NCBI GenBank assembly: GCA_017521605.1
Contig: JAFXCD010000042.1
Location: 62,001 to 126,000 of the forward strand
Reading direction: 5' to 3'
Origin: Lachnospiraceae bacterium
Lineage (GTDB): Bacteria > Bacillota > Clostridia > Lachnospirales > Lachnospiraceae
DNA: 64,000 nt
This document shows, in pieces, positions 1 through 8,753 of the stretch. Every line of letters starts with the position of its first letter. The stretch's first letter is position 1. Below the pieces are notes generated by a model. That model saw only the letters and a program-made list of their open reading frames with translations, searched no databases and was not told the origin of the DNA. The position numbers and the translations under genes are program-made.

Positions 1-1322
1 AGGATATTGGTGTAGTTTTGCTTGGCTTTGCAACTCTGATGTACGGTATGGAATCCATGACAGGTGCAGTTTCAGGTCTGAGAGATATTCCTTCCTTTCA
101 AGAGATGTTTATCATGTTTAAGAATCCTATTCTTGGTGTTCTTGTTGGTGCATTGCTTACCGCTATCATTCAGTCCAGTTCCGCATCTGTTGGTATTCTT
201 CAGGCTCTTGCGGCAACAGGTGCTGTTTCTTACGGTGCAGCAATTCCCATTATTATGGGACAAAATATAGGAACTTGTATTACTGCGTTAGTTTCTTCAG
301 TTGGTACCACTAAAAATGCAAGACGAGCAGCTCTTGTACACTTATCCTTTAATGTAATCGGTTCCATAGTTTGCCTTGTTATTTTTACATCTGTTAGAGC
401 AGTCCTTTCACCGGCACTTCTTAATGATGCTGCAACCCATGCCGGTATCGCTACGGCTCACTCTATATTTAACGTTGCATGTACCTTACTCCTGCTTCCT
501 ATGTCAGGACTTCTTGAAAAGCTTGCGTATAAGCTGATTCCCGATAATGAGCAGATTGAAACGGTTTCAGAACTGGATGACAGACTTCTGACTACTCCTG
601 CAATCGCATTGGAATGTGCTCACAACCTTACCTTTGATATGGCTAAGATTGCTACAGAGGCTTTAAGAATCAGCGTTGAGTGCCTTACCTCCTATGATAA
701 AGTAAAGGCAGCCGCTATCCGCGAAGCAGAAGACAAAACCGATCATCTGGAAGATGTTATCGGAAGTTATTTGGTGAAACTCAGCACCAAGCAGCTCAAC
801 GAAACCGAAGGTGCTATGGCTTCTATGCTTCTGAAAGCAATCGGTGACTTTGAGCGTATATCCGATCACGCCGTAAACATTCTTGAATCTGCAGAAGAAA
901 TGCGTGAGAAAGGTATTGTCTTCTCAGACAGCGCAAAAGTAGAAATGGATTCCCTTTCTGCGGCAACCCTTGAAATTGTAGCCCTATCCTATGGCGCATT
1001 TATTGAAAACAACTCCGAGCAGGCTAACCTTGTGGAGCCACTTGAGCAGGTTATTGACCGAATGAAAGAGCTTCTCCGTACAAGACATATCGACCGCTTA
1101 CGTGTAGGCGATTGCGGTATTGAAGCCGGATTTGTTTGGAATGATCTTATTACGAATATGGAGAGAGTTTCCGACCACTGTTCAAATATTGCAGGATGCG
1201 TTATTGATACAAAAGAGCAGAATATGAATTTACACGAGTCCCTTAAACTAATCAGAAGTGATAGTGAATTCTACAGAGAGAAGTACACAGAATACACTAA
1301 AAAATATCTTTCTTTTATATAA
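1..1322 (+). CDS. Na+/phosphate cotransporter with PhoU-like tail (5' truncated by window)
   Basis: The reading frame is open to the first base of the window, so the true start lies upstream and the TTG at 18 is unlikely to be real. The visible part holds the second half of an NptA-type Na/Pi cotransporter: hydrophobic segments and the QSSSA motif (DNA about 172-190) typical of the family, followed by a soluble C-terminal region of about 220 residues with two PhoU-like helical repeats. Family members import inorganic phosphate with sodium across the cytoplasmic membrane. The gene lies 108 bp upstream of a PhoB/PhoR-like pair in the same direction, which suits phosphate control. Family assignment is firm; the exact substrate is inferred. 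Confidence 0.9.
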   Translation, partial: DIGVVLLGFATLMYGMESMTGAVSGLRDIPSFQEMFIMFKNPILGVLVGALLTAIIQSSSASVGILQALAATGAVSYGAAIPIIMGQNIGTCITALVSSVGTTKNARRAALVHLSFNVIGSIVCLVIFTSVRAVLSPALLNDAATHAGIATAHSIFNVACTLLLLPMSGLLEKLAYKLIPDNEQIETVSELDDRLLTTPAIALECAHNLTFDMAKIATEALRISVECLTSYDKVKAAAIREAEDKTDHLEDVIGSYLVKLSTKQLNETEGAMASMLLKAIGDFERISDHAVNILESAEEMREKGIVFSDSAKVEMDSLSAATLEIVALSYGAFIENNSEQANLVEPLEQVIDRMKELLRTRHIDRLRVGDCGIEAGFVWNDLITNMERVSDHCSNIAGCVIDTKEQNMNLHESLKLIRSDSEFYREKYTEYTKKYLSFI

Positions 1323-1430
1323 TTGTCTCCATATAAGGAACTTGCATTGCAACAGAAGAAAAAGTATTTTATAATTATTGCAGAGTGGGTTGAATTCTCC
1401 GTAACAGCTATTCATAAAGGAGAGTAAATT

Positions 1431-2105
1431 ATGATTTGGTGTGTTGATGATGACAATACCATCCGTGAAATTGAAGTATATACATTAGAGCAAACGGGCT
1501 TTGAAGCCCGCGGCTTTGCCGACGGCATTTCTATGCTTGAAGCATTAAAAACTGAGATTCCGGAGCTTATTGTCCTTGATATTATGATGCCGGATATGGA
1601 CGGACTGGAAGTACTAGGCAAACTCCGTTCCGAAGCGGAATATAAAAACATTCCGGTGATTATGGCAACTGCTAAAGGTACTGAAATGGATAAAATCGGT
1701 GGCCTTAATTCCGGCGCTGACGATTATCTTGTAAAGCCTTTTGGTGTAATGGAAATGGTTGCTCGTGTGAAAGCCGTACTTCGCCGCACAACAAAGGAAG
1801 CTCCTTCTGACCACATTAGCGTTGGTGGTATCATCTTAAAAGAAAAAGCTCATAAAGTCATCGCAAACGGCGAAAAAATAGAGCTGACTCATAAAGAATT
1901 TGAGATACTCAAGCTGCTTATGAATAATCCCAATATGGTGTTTTCGCGTGATACCTTGATGAGCCAAATCTGGGGAATAGACTATATCGGAGAAACCCGT
2001 ACTGTAGATATGCACATAAAAACCCTGCGCCAAAAGCTGGGAAATGCCGGTGGTCAAATCAAAACCGTAATTGGTGTAGGATACAGATTGGAGAATGAAG
2101 TATGA
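1431..2105 (+). CDS. OmpR/PhoB-family response regulator
   Basis: A 224-residue two-domain regulator. The receiver domain has the acidic pair near residues 6-8, the phospho-acceptor Asp50 in VLDIMMPD and the conserved Lys in VKPF. The C-terminal half is a winged-helix DNA-binding domain ending in the GVGYR signature. An AAAGGAG site precedes the ATG. Its stop overlaps the start of the histidine kinase by 4 bp (ATGA), so the two are translationally coupled. Position after a phosphate transporter and the PhoB-like architecture suggest a phosphate-response regulator; that role is inferred. Confidence 0.93.
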   Translation: MIWCVDDDNTIREIEVYTLEQTGFEARGFADGISMLEALKTEIPELIVLDIMMPDMDGLEVLGKLRSEAEYKNIPVIMATAKGTEMDKIGGLNSGADDYLVKPFGVMEMVARVKAVLRRTTKEAPSDHISVGGIILKEKAHKVIANGEKIELTHKEFEILKLLMNNPNMVFSRDTLMSQIWGIDYIGETRTVDMHIKTLRQKLGNAGGQIKTVIGVGYRLENEV

Positions 2106-3748
2106 CAAAAAAGATATTTCGCTCTATATTTATAGTTGCGTTGGTTGTACTTCTTGCCAGCATTGGTATTGTGACAAGTTTTATATATAGTTATTTTAAT
2201 ACATCTCAGGTAAATCAGTTGAAGGCGGAGCTCTCTCTTGTTGCTGATACCGTTAATGAAGTTGGGGTAGAATACTTTGAAAACTTCAACTCAACGGTGT
2301 TTCGTTTTACCGTCGTTGATGTAGACGGTACTGTTCTTTACGACACTCAAGCGAATACAAATGAGATGGAAAACCACGCAGAGCGTGAGGAAATCATGGA
2401 AGCTTTTAATGACGGCGCAGGCAGTAGTGCACGAAACTCTTATACGCTGATGAAAAAAACCTTTTATGAGGCGGTATTGCTTGAGAATGGCGATGTTCTT
2501 CGTATTTCCGTGAGTCAACTTACTGTTGGAGCACTCATCCTTAGCATGTTGCCTGCAATTCTTCCAATTATATTAGTTTCTGCAGTCGTTGCCATTATTC
2601 TTTCTCACACCATGGCAAAAAAGATTACAGAGCCCTTAATGCAACTGGATTTGGAACACCCTTCTAAGAATAATACTTATGAAGAACTGACGCCCATCCT
2701 CACCAAGGTTCACAAGCAGCATAAACAAATCAAGTCGCAGATGGAAACTTTGCGTCGTAAGTCTGATGAGTTTGAGCAGATTATTTCTTCTATGAACGAA
2801 GGTCTCATTTTACTTGATGAACATGGTATGATACTGAGTATGAATGCAGCAGCAAAAAAGATTTTTAGTGTAAAAAAGGATGTTAATGGTAGCGATTTCC
2901 TGTTGGTTGACCGTACAAGCAAAATGAGTAAAGCTATTTGGAGTGCTTTAGATGGTAAACGCAGCGAATATGCCGAAGAGCGAAACGGAAATGAGTATCA
3001 ATTTACAATTAACTCCATCGAATCGGGCGGTAAAATACTCGGTGCCGTTATCCTTGTTTTTGATATTACAGACCGTGCTTTTGCCGAACGAAACCGTCAG
3101 GAGTTTACTGCCAATGTTACTCACGAACTGAAAACACCTCTTCAATCCATTATCGGCAGTGCAGAGCTTCTCGAAAATGGTCTGGTAAAACCGGAAGATA
3201 CAGGAAGATTTATTGCTAATATCCGTAAGGAAGCAACCCGACTTGTTAACTTGATTAACGACATTATCCGCCTGTCTCAACTTGACGAGAATCACGAGCC
3301 CACAACGGAAACAGTAAATCTGATAGATGTGGCAAAAGAGGTTGTTGAGATTCTGACAGTAGTAGCAGCAAAGAGAAATATTGAATTGTGTATTGAGGGG
3401 GAACCCTGCACAATTTACGGTGTTCGACGATATATTTATGAAATTATGTATAACTTGTGTGATAATGCAATTCGATATAATGTGGATGATGGAAAAGTTA
3501 CAATCTCCATAGGTAAAGAAGCAGGACGAGTAGTTATCTCTGTTTCTGATACCGGTATCGGTATTGCACCTGAACACCAAAACCGTATTTTTGAGCGTTT
3601 CTATCGTGTTGACAAAAGTCACTCCAAAGCTACCGGAGGTACCGGTCTTGGCTTGTCCATTGTAAAACATGCTGTACAGCACCATAATGGCAAGATAACG
3701 CTTGATAGCGAGTTTGGCAAAGGTACAAAAATAAAGATTACCTTCTAA
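2102..3748 (+). CDS. PhoR-like membrane sensor histidine kinase
   Basis: A 548-residue kinase. An N-terminal membrane helix (about 8-30), an extracytoplasmic sensor region and a second helix (about 145-170) are followed by a PAS-like segment (about 230-320), a HisKA dimerisation helix with the phospho-accepting His341 in VTHELKTP, and a HATPase domain with N, DTGIGI and GGTGLGL boxes. This order is the PhoR/WalK arrangement. It overlaps the regulator gene by 4 bp and is its likely partner. The IS element begins about 35 bp after the stop, so any third gene of this unit may have been displaced. Confidence 0.93.
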   Translation: MTKKIFRSIFIVALVVLLASIGIVTSFIYSYFNTSQVNQLKAELSLVADTVNEVGVEYFENFNSTVFRFTVVDVDGTVLYDTQANTNEMENHAEREEIMEAFNDGAGSSARNSYTLMKKTFYEAVLLENGDVLRISVSQLTVGALILSMLPAILPIILVSAVVAIILSHTMAKKITEPLMQLDLEHPSKNNTYEELTPILTKVHKQHKQIKSQMETLRRKSDEFEQIISSMNEGLILLDEHGMILSMNAAAKKIFSVKKDVNGSDFLLVDRTSKMSKAIWSALDGKRSEYAEERNGNEYQFTINSIESGGKILGAVILVFDITDRAFAERNRQEFTANVTHELKTPLQSIIGSAELLENGLVKPEDTGRFIANIRKEATRLVNLINDIIRLSQLDENHEPTTETVNLIDVAKEVVEILTVVAAKRNIELCIEGEPCTIYGVRRYIYEIMYNLCDNAIRYNVDDGKVTISIGKEAGRVVISVSDTGIGIAPEHQNRIFERFYRVDKSHSKATGGTGLGLSIVKHAVQHHNGKITLDSEFGKGTKIKITF

Positions 3749-3879
3749 ATAGTACTCTCTATCTAATTACTTAAGAAATTAAAATGTACCCTTTTTACTG
3801 AATAAACTGCTTCCCGTCAAGTTGACAATTTAAAAAATAAAATTTTCTCTGCCAGTAGGTTTTACCTGCTGGCAGATTT

Positions 3880-4833
3880 TTATGCTGCCTGCAAATATGT
3901 TTCGTGTTTTTCCATTGGTGTTAATACTCCAAGATTTCTTTGTAAACGTTTATTGTTATAGTAATTGATGTATTCTTCAATCATGGTTATGAAAGATTCT
4001 TTGTCTGTAAATCGCTTTCCATAATAACGTTCCCGTTTTATAATTCCCCAGAATCCTTCCATCGGACCATTATCAATACATTTCGCCACTCTAGACATGC
4101 TTTGTGTCATTCCGGCGGCTTCAATCTTTGCATGGAATGTTCTGTTTGTGTACTGAAATCCTCGGTCACTGTGGAACAGCGGATGTGCATCAGGATTATC
4201 TCTGACAGCATCATCAAAGGTATCAAACACCAACGGATTATTATTGCTACTACCGATATGGTAAGCTACAATTCTTCTGTCAAATAGGTCGAGAATGGCA
4301 CTTAAATATACCTTGTGCTTTTCAATTCCCATGTAGTAGTGGAATTCTGTTACATCCGTAAGCCATTTTTGATTTGGTGCCTCGGCTGTAAAATCACGAT
4401 TTAGTATATTTTCAGCAATGAACTGTGGATTGGATGACTGTCTTGTACAGCCATCGTTGGTATATTTAATTGTCGATTTTATTCCTAGACTTCGACAGAT
4501 GCGTAGAATCCGTTTTTCATTAGCGCCAATACCATGATAACGTTCCAGTTCATCCCTGATTCTGCGGTAACCCTTATCCGGAGATTCATTATGTATTTCT
4601 TCTATCAATGTGACAATCCGTTTATTTTCCAGTTCACTTTCCGGTACTTCTCGGTTCAGCCATTTATAGTATGCTGCTCTGGATACTCCGCCCAGACGAC
4701 AAAGCGCTTGTGTCGGATAATTATGTTCTTCGTGCTCTTCCTTGACTGCCTGATATATCGACTCATGACGAACCAGGCTCAGCCTCGCCTCCTCTCGATT
4801 TCCTCTAATTTTTTTTAAGAAGGATAACTCCAT
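3880..4833 (-). CDS. IS3-family transposase OrfB (DDE integrase)
   Basis: A 317-residue protein with an HTH_21-like N-terminal region (SRAAYYKWL) and an rve integrase core. The catalytic triad is visible as Asp in WLTDVTEF, Asp in HSDRGFQY and Glu in MEGFWGIIKRE. The ATG sits inside the coding overlap with OrfA: the OrfA coding phase passes into OrfB by a -1 shift near an AAAAG run at about 4854-4859, as is usual for IS3 elements that make an OrfAB fusion. The integrase core looks intact. Confidence 0.92.
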   Translation of the reverse strand: MELSFLKKIRGNREEARLSLVRHESIYQAVKEEHEEHNYPTQALCRLGGVSRAAYYKWLNREVPESELENKRIVTLIEEIHNESPDKGYRRIRDELERYHGIGANEKRILRICRSLGIKSTIKYTNDGCTRQSSNPQFIAENILNRDFTAEAPNQKWLTDVTEFHYYMGIEKHKVYLSAILDLFDRRIVAYHIGSSNNNPLVFDTFDDAVRDNPDAHPLFHSDRGFQYTNRTFHAKIEAAGMTQSMSRVAKCIDNGPMEGFWGIIKRERYYGKRFTDKESFITMIEEYINYYNNKRLQRNLGVLTPMEKHETYLQAA

Positions 4834-4985
4834 TTCTGCTTGTTGCCGTTTGGCTTTTCTAATTTTAACTCAGCACGAAGTTTCTCTACTTCCGTCAGTG
4901 TATTTTCTGGTTTCCTTTTGCCACGGTTATCCTGTAATGCAGTAACCCCGCCAGTTTCATATTTGATAGTGTAATTTCGCGCCTG

Positions 4986-5456
4986 CTAATAAGACACCTT
5001 AAACTTTTCTGATGCTTCTGCATAATTATAATTATGGTCATGAGAAATGCAGTAGGATGCAATTTCAACTCTTTCTTCAAATGTTGTTTTTCTCCCTTTA
5101 GTCATAAGGCTACTTCCTCCAGTCCCGGAATCATTCAGCTTCTTATGACCATTATACAACGAAATCCATTGTCTGAGTGTACGCATACTGGAAATTTTGT
5201 ATTTTTTACAAATATCACGCAGGGAACCGAGACCGTAAAGATATTCTTGTACAGAGACTTCTTTCTCGGCAGAAGTTCTTTTTGTCCATCCCTTCTTATG
5301 AAATGCCTGAATGCCAGAAACTTGATAGTTACGAACCCATTCTTCCAAAGTAGTAGGATGAATTCCTTCACTTGCTGCAATGGACGCAATGCTATGTTTT
5401 TCTTCTAAAACTAGTTTTACCATTCGCAGTTTATCTTCTACAGAATATTTACGCAT
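4986..5456 (-). pseudogene. IS3-family OrfA (helix-turn-helix protein), cut by an amber codon
   Basis: The 156-residue frame starts with a good AGGGAG site and ATG at 5456 and contains two helix-turn-helix segments (SIASIAASEGIHPTTLEEWV and GSLRDICKKYKIS). It stops at TAG (4986-4988) in the middle of the third HTH. The same frame continues sensibly beyond the stop (QARNYTIKYE, then LTEVEKLRAELKLEK) until the frameshift site into OrfB. A CAG to TAG change is the simplest explanation. The element may therefore lack a functional OrfAB. Confidence 0.75.
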
Positions 5457-5559
5457 AGAAAATGCTCCCTCCTTGATAAACAGTTTTATTATTTTAACTG
5501 TCTACCTAGAAGGGAGCATATCATTTTGGGACACCCTCATATTTTTATTTTTCTTATGC

Positions 5560-6261
5560 TTACTTAGCAATCTGCTTTCTGGCACCTGCCCATACGATAC
5601 AGGATGCTAGCGCAAATACCGCTGTCAAAATAGGTGCAGCTGTAATTCTGCAATATTCAAATTCTGTCTTCATCACTACACCAAGGAACGCAAATATCAC
5701 TGCCAACAGAATGGATAAAATGGTGGCCGGTAATCCCAATGCTCTCTTGTCTTTTACATGCAAGAGGATTGCTATAATCATCAGCAAGCCGGTTAAAGCA
5801 AATACAACAACAATAATAATGCTAAACACTATTATCAACATAGAACTCGAATCATCTGCATCACTGTCAGATAAATGGGGGACATCATCCGTATAAAGTT
5901 CCTTCATATGACCCATTAACGAACTTAAATATACCACTGTCCATACAGAATAACTTCCCTTCTCCAATTCATCCAGCATTTTATCGACACACTCGTTAGG
6001 CCTTACAATTGCTTCAATATCATTTTGGGGAAGTCCCCATTCAGCTAATGCATCCGCTAAATTATCGTATTCAATGTCAAAACCAATTCTTTTATAGATT
6101 CTTTCAACGGATCTTTCCCAATTGTCCCTCATTTCATCTACAGCATCCAACCCATCACTGTCAAGCTTAATCCAGCTCATATTCAGCATAAGGAATGCCA
6201 ATGCCATTAATGCAATTGCAGCAATTTTCTTTGTTGACAGTTTCTTTGGTGTTACGTCCAC
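5560..6261 (-). CDS. Hypothetical membrane protein, 233 aa
   Basis: Not recognised. A GTG start at 6261 is preceded by AAGGAG nine bases upstream; there is no better ATG. Residues 12-30 form one membrane helix, residues about 31-130 are acidic and soluble, and three further helices lie at about 140-165, 178-200 and 205-227. It ends the four-gene minus-strand operon that starts with the permease at 8648, 24 bp after the deacetylase. Function unknown; a secreted or surface-facing middle domain is likely from the topology. Confidence 0.75.
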   Translation of the reverse strand: MDVTPKKLSTKKIAAIALMALAFLMLNMSWIKLDSDGLDAVDEMRDNWERSVERIYKRIGFDIEYDNLADALAEWGLPQNDIEAIVRPNECVDKMLDELEKGSYSVWTVVYLSSLMGHMKELYTDDVPHLSDSDADDSSSMLIIVFSIIIVVVFALTGLLMIIAILLHVKDKRALGLPATILSILLAVIFAFLGVVMKTEFEYCRITAAPILTAVFALASCIVWAGARKQIAK

Positions 6262-6285
6262 TGTGCTTTTCTCCTTAGAATATTT

Positions 6286-7080
6286 TTATGCTAAGCACTT
6301 CATCTCACCGGGCTTCAACTCACACAGATTTCCTGCATTATCTGTAAACCAAACACTGATTGCGGTAGGGTTCTTCATAATCTTACCGTCTGCAGACCAT
6401 TCCAGGCTACGGGTTGCTGTCAGATAATCGCAGATTTCCAGGTTGGTAGCATACCAGATATCCTCTTTGCCCTGCATCATTTCACAGAACTCTTCAATCA
6501 CACTGTAATCATTCTTGAGACCGAATTCAAAGCTATGTCCCCATACATACATCAAAGGAAGTTCGATATAATCAGGCACATTTAAGAAATTCTTACCCAA
6601 ATCCATAATACCGCCATCATGATGACAGGTAGGATTCCATTCCATAAAGTCTCCGGGAGTATGGAAGCCATTGGTACTGTTTACGGTTCTGGCATATTTC
6701 AGACCCACACTCTTTGCTGCTTCCTTTACATCACCGGAATATGCACCAAAAGCATAGGACAGACCCTGTACCATATATCCGGTAAGCTTTTCCAGCTCCT
6801 TGCGGTCTTCACCAAATTCCAACACAAGCTGATGCTTGTTCAACATAGTAGGATTCTTATGCTGCACACCATGTGTAGCAATTTCGTGACCCTTGTAAAG
6901 CTCTGCCACTTCATTCTTCTGAATGAAAATACCGCCGTCCAAAGTGCCGGAATTCAGATGGAATGTTGCCTTCATACCATACTTATTAAAGATGGGCACC
7001 AATTCACGGTCATAATGCTGTGCGTCGTCGTAACTGAATGTTAAGGCCTTCGCCTTTCCCTGTGGATATACAAATCTCAT
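6286..7080 (-). CDS. Polysaccharide deacetylase (NodB-like) family protein
   Basis: A 264-residue protein with the NodB fold motifs: TFSYDDA near residue 14 in place of the usual TFDDG, and the metal-binding THGVQH near residue 92. Related enzymes are metal-dependent de-N-acetylases of carbohydrates, but several close relatives act on small amides, so the substrate is open. No signal peptide is seen, so the protein is probably cytoplasmic, which is unusual for peptidoglycan or chitin deacetylases. It lies 17 bp after the DUF3237-like gene in the same operon. Confidence 0.87.
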   Translation of the reverse strand: MRFVYPQGKAKALTFSYDDAQHYDRELVPIFNKYGMKATFHLNSGTLDGGIFIQKNEVAELYKGHEIATHGVQHKNPTMLNKHQLVLEFGEDRKELEKLTGYMVQGLSYAFGAYSGDVKEAAKSVGLKYARTVNSTNGFHTPGDFMEWNPTCHHDGGIMDLGKNFLNVPDYIELPLMYVWGHSFEFGLKNDYSVIEEFCEMMQGKEDIWYATNLEICDYLTATRSLEWSADGKIMKNPTAISVWFTDNAGNLCELKPGEMKCLA

Positions 7081-7097
7081 ACTCTGTTCCCTCCTGT

Positions 7098-7493
7098 TTA
7101 TTCATCTTTAGTGCAAATGCTGATAATCAGCTTATCGCCTTCAAATATCAAGTGTCCCACCAAGTCAGCATCCTCCAGCCATCTTAAAGCTTCACTGTCT
7201 GTGTAAACCTTGGGTGTGGTAGGTAAAAATCCGTTGTCATGCTCCCCATCATTCTGAATAAAAATCTTGCAGGCCTTTCCTTCCTTATCCACGCCCTCCA
7301 TCATATAACGAGCGGAAATCCTGCCCTTACCCTCTGCATAATAATGCTGGGTATCCACTCCGCCGGGCATCACCTTACCCTTGAAGTTCTCACAATCACA
7401 CTCACCCTCAAAGAGCACCATGTTGAAGAAGCCCTTGCCGGAGCTTACCTGATTGGAGCCGGTAGGACTAATCAAAATCCTTAATACCTCCAT
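7098..7493 (-). CDS. DUF3237-like small protein
   Basis: A 131-residue protein without signal peptide or membrane helix. The pattern GKGFFNMVLFEGECDCENFKG, PGGVD, ARYMM and IFIQNDGEH matches my memory of the DUF3237 barrel family, whose biochemical role is unknown. It starts 3 bp after the permease stop and 17 bp before the deacetylase, so the three are likely co-transcribed and co-regulated. The family call is moderately sure; function is not. Confidence 0.65.
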   Translation of the reverse strand: MEVLRILISPTGSNQVSSGKGFFNMVLFEGECDCENFKGKVMPGGVDTQHYYAEGKGRISARYMMEGVDKEGKACKIFIQNDGEHDNGFLPTTPKVYTDSEALRWLEDADLVGHLIFEGDKLIISICTKDE

Positions 7494-7496
7494 AAG

Positions 7497-8648
7497 CTAT
7501 ACCTCCATCTTATATATTAGCAGTAAGAGTACCAGAAATACCACATTGGCTACCGTAAAGAAACCGAAATAAGCACCCTTTCTGCATTTATTCTCTTTCA
7601 CCACATATTTGTAGGAAATCAGACTGGCCATAGAAGCTATCAAGGTACCCAATCCCCCCAGATTGGTTCCTACAATCAATGCTTCATAATTATCCGTAAA
7701 ACCTGACAAAAGCAGTGCTGCCGGCACATTACTGATAACCTGACTGGAAACCACCGCTGTCATCACCTCGTTGCCTTCCATCATCCCCTGTAAAAAATCA
7801 CGGAACGCTGCCACTCTGCCCATATTGCCGATAAACACGAAAAATCCTACAAATGTAACAAGCAAAGCATAATCAATCTTTGCAAAAAGCTTTCTGTCAA
7901 ACAACAACATCTCTACCAGTACGATGCCTAAGGTAACCGGATAGGGAATCCGTCCTGCCACAGTCATCAGACTTAAGGCAAATAACAACAAGTATCGTAT
8001 AATATCCCTGGTGCCCCCCTGCAAATGAGTGTGTGTAGTCATATTCCGGAATGACTGAAGAGAAGCACTGGTATCTCCCTTTTCACACTTTCTCCCCAAA
8101 TACAAACAATACACAGCCAACAGTACAAAAGATACAAAAGTATAAGGTAACATCAACAGCAGAAAGTTGCCAATATTCATGCCCGATATGCCATGCAGAT
8201 AAATATTCTGTGGATTCCCGATAGGGGTAAACATACTTCCCAGATTGGCCGCGATGGTTTGCATCACCACCACCGGAATCATCAGCTTCTTCGAAACCTC
8301 TTCTCCCAAAAGCTCCAGAATAATAAAAGTAAAAGGTACAAAGGTAATCAGAGCCACATCATTTGTTATCAGCATACTGAAAAAGAAGCACAGCATGACC
8401 AAAATCAGCACCAACTGCCAAATTCTGCTGACCTTGTTTAACAGGGCTTCCGCTATTTCACGAAACACTCCCATCTGCTGTAGTCCCGCCATCACGGCCA
8501 TGAGGCAAAACAGAATGCTAAGGGTACGAAAATCGATATATTCTATGTAGGCAACGTCCGGGGTGACAAAAAACATGGAACCAAACGCCAGTACCACAGC
8601 CACCACCAGAACCACTTCTTTTTTCACAAAATTAACAAGCTTTTGCAT
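7497..8648 (-). CDS. SLC13/ArsB-type anion permease
   Basis: A 383-residue polytopic membrane protein with about ten helices. The signature ITNDVALITFVPF (about residues 95-107) and the second half-repeat GSMFTPIGNPQNIYL match the ArsB/NhaD/CitMHS ion-transporter superfamily. Such proteins move dicarboxylates, citrate, arsenite or sodium; the substrate cannot be told from sequence alone. It is the first gene of the operon that runs to 5560 and has its own promoter (see 8678-8706). Confidence 0.85.
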   Translation of the reverse strand: MQKLVNFVKKEVVLVVAVVLAFGSMFFVTPDVAYIEYIDFRTLSILFCLMAVMAGLQQMGVFREIAEALLNKVSRIWQLVLILVMLCFFFSMLITNDVALITFVPFTFIILELLGEEVSKKLMIPVVVMQTIAANLGSMFTPIGNPQNIYLHGISGMNIGNFLLLMLPYTFVSFVLLAVYCLYLGRKCEKGDTSASLQSFRNMTTHTHLQGGTRDIIRYLLLFALSLMTVAGRIPYPVTLGIVLVEMLLFDRKLFAKIDYALLVTFVGFFVFIGNMGRVAAFRDFLQGMMEGNEVMTAVVSSQVISNVPAALLLSGFTDNYEALIVGTNLGGLGTLIASMASLISYKYVVKENKCRKGAYFGFFTVANVVFLVLLLLIYKMEV

Positions 8649-8677
8649 GGTAAAACTTCCTTCAAATTATTATTTAA

Positions 8678-8706
8678 ATTATACCACAAAAAAGGATTTC
8701 CGTCCA
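8678..8706 (-). promoter_or_regulatory. Sigma-A-type promoter of the permease operon
   Basis: On the minus strand TATAAT (8683-8678) lies 17 bp after TGGACG (8706-8701), a fair match to the -35/-10 consensus. It sits 30 bp before the permease ATG. The permease is preceded by a GAAGGAAG site. Confidence 0.55.
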
Positions 8707-8753
8707 GCAATTTGGTCGTGTAACCAACAAAAATCTGACAACCGCAAGAAATA

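Larger units (their letters stand above)
3785..5533 (-). mobile_element. IS3-family insertion sequence, decayed
   Basis: A unit of about 1.75 kb carrying OrfA and OrfB on the minus strand. Both ends, read inward, begin TGT-CCC and share an imperfect inverted repeat; the best block is CTTCCC...GACA.TTTAAAAAATAAAA at the left against CTCCC...GACAGTTAAAATAATAAAA at the right. I see no clear target-site duplication, so the exact ends may be off by a few bases. OrfA has an in-frame amber codon, which suggests the copy cannot move by itself. It separates the phosphate-sensing genes from an unrelated operon. Confidence 0.82.

Noticed and set aside
2948..3685. 245-codon minus-strand frame inside the PhoR-like gene
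   Set aside because: It is antisense to HisKA/HATPase motifs, has odd Cys/Asn-rich composition and no ribosome binding site.
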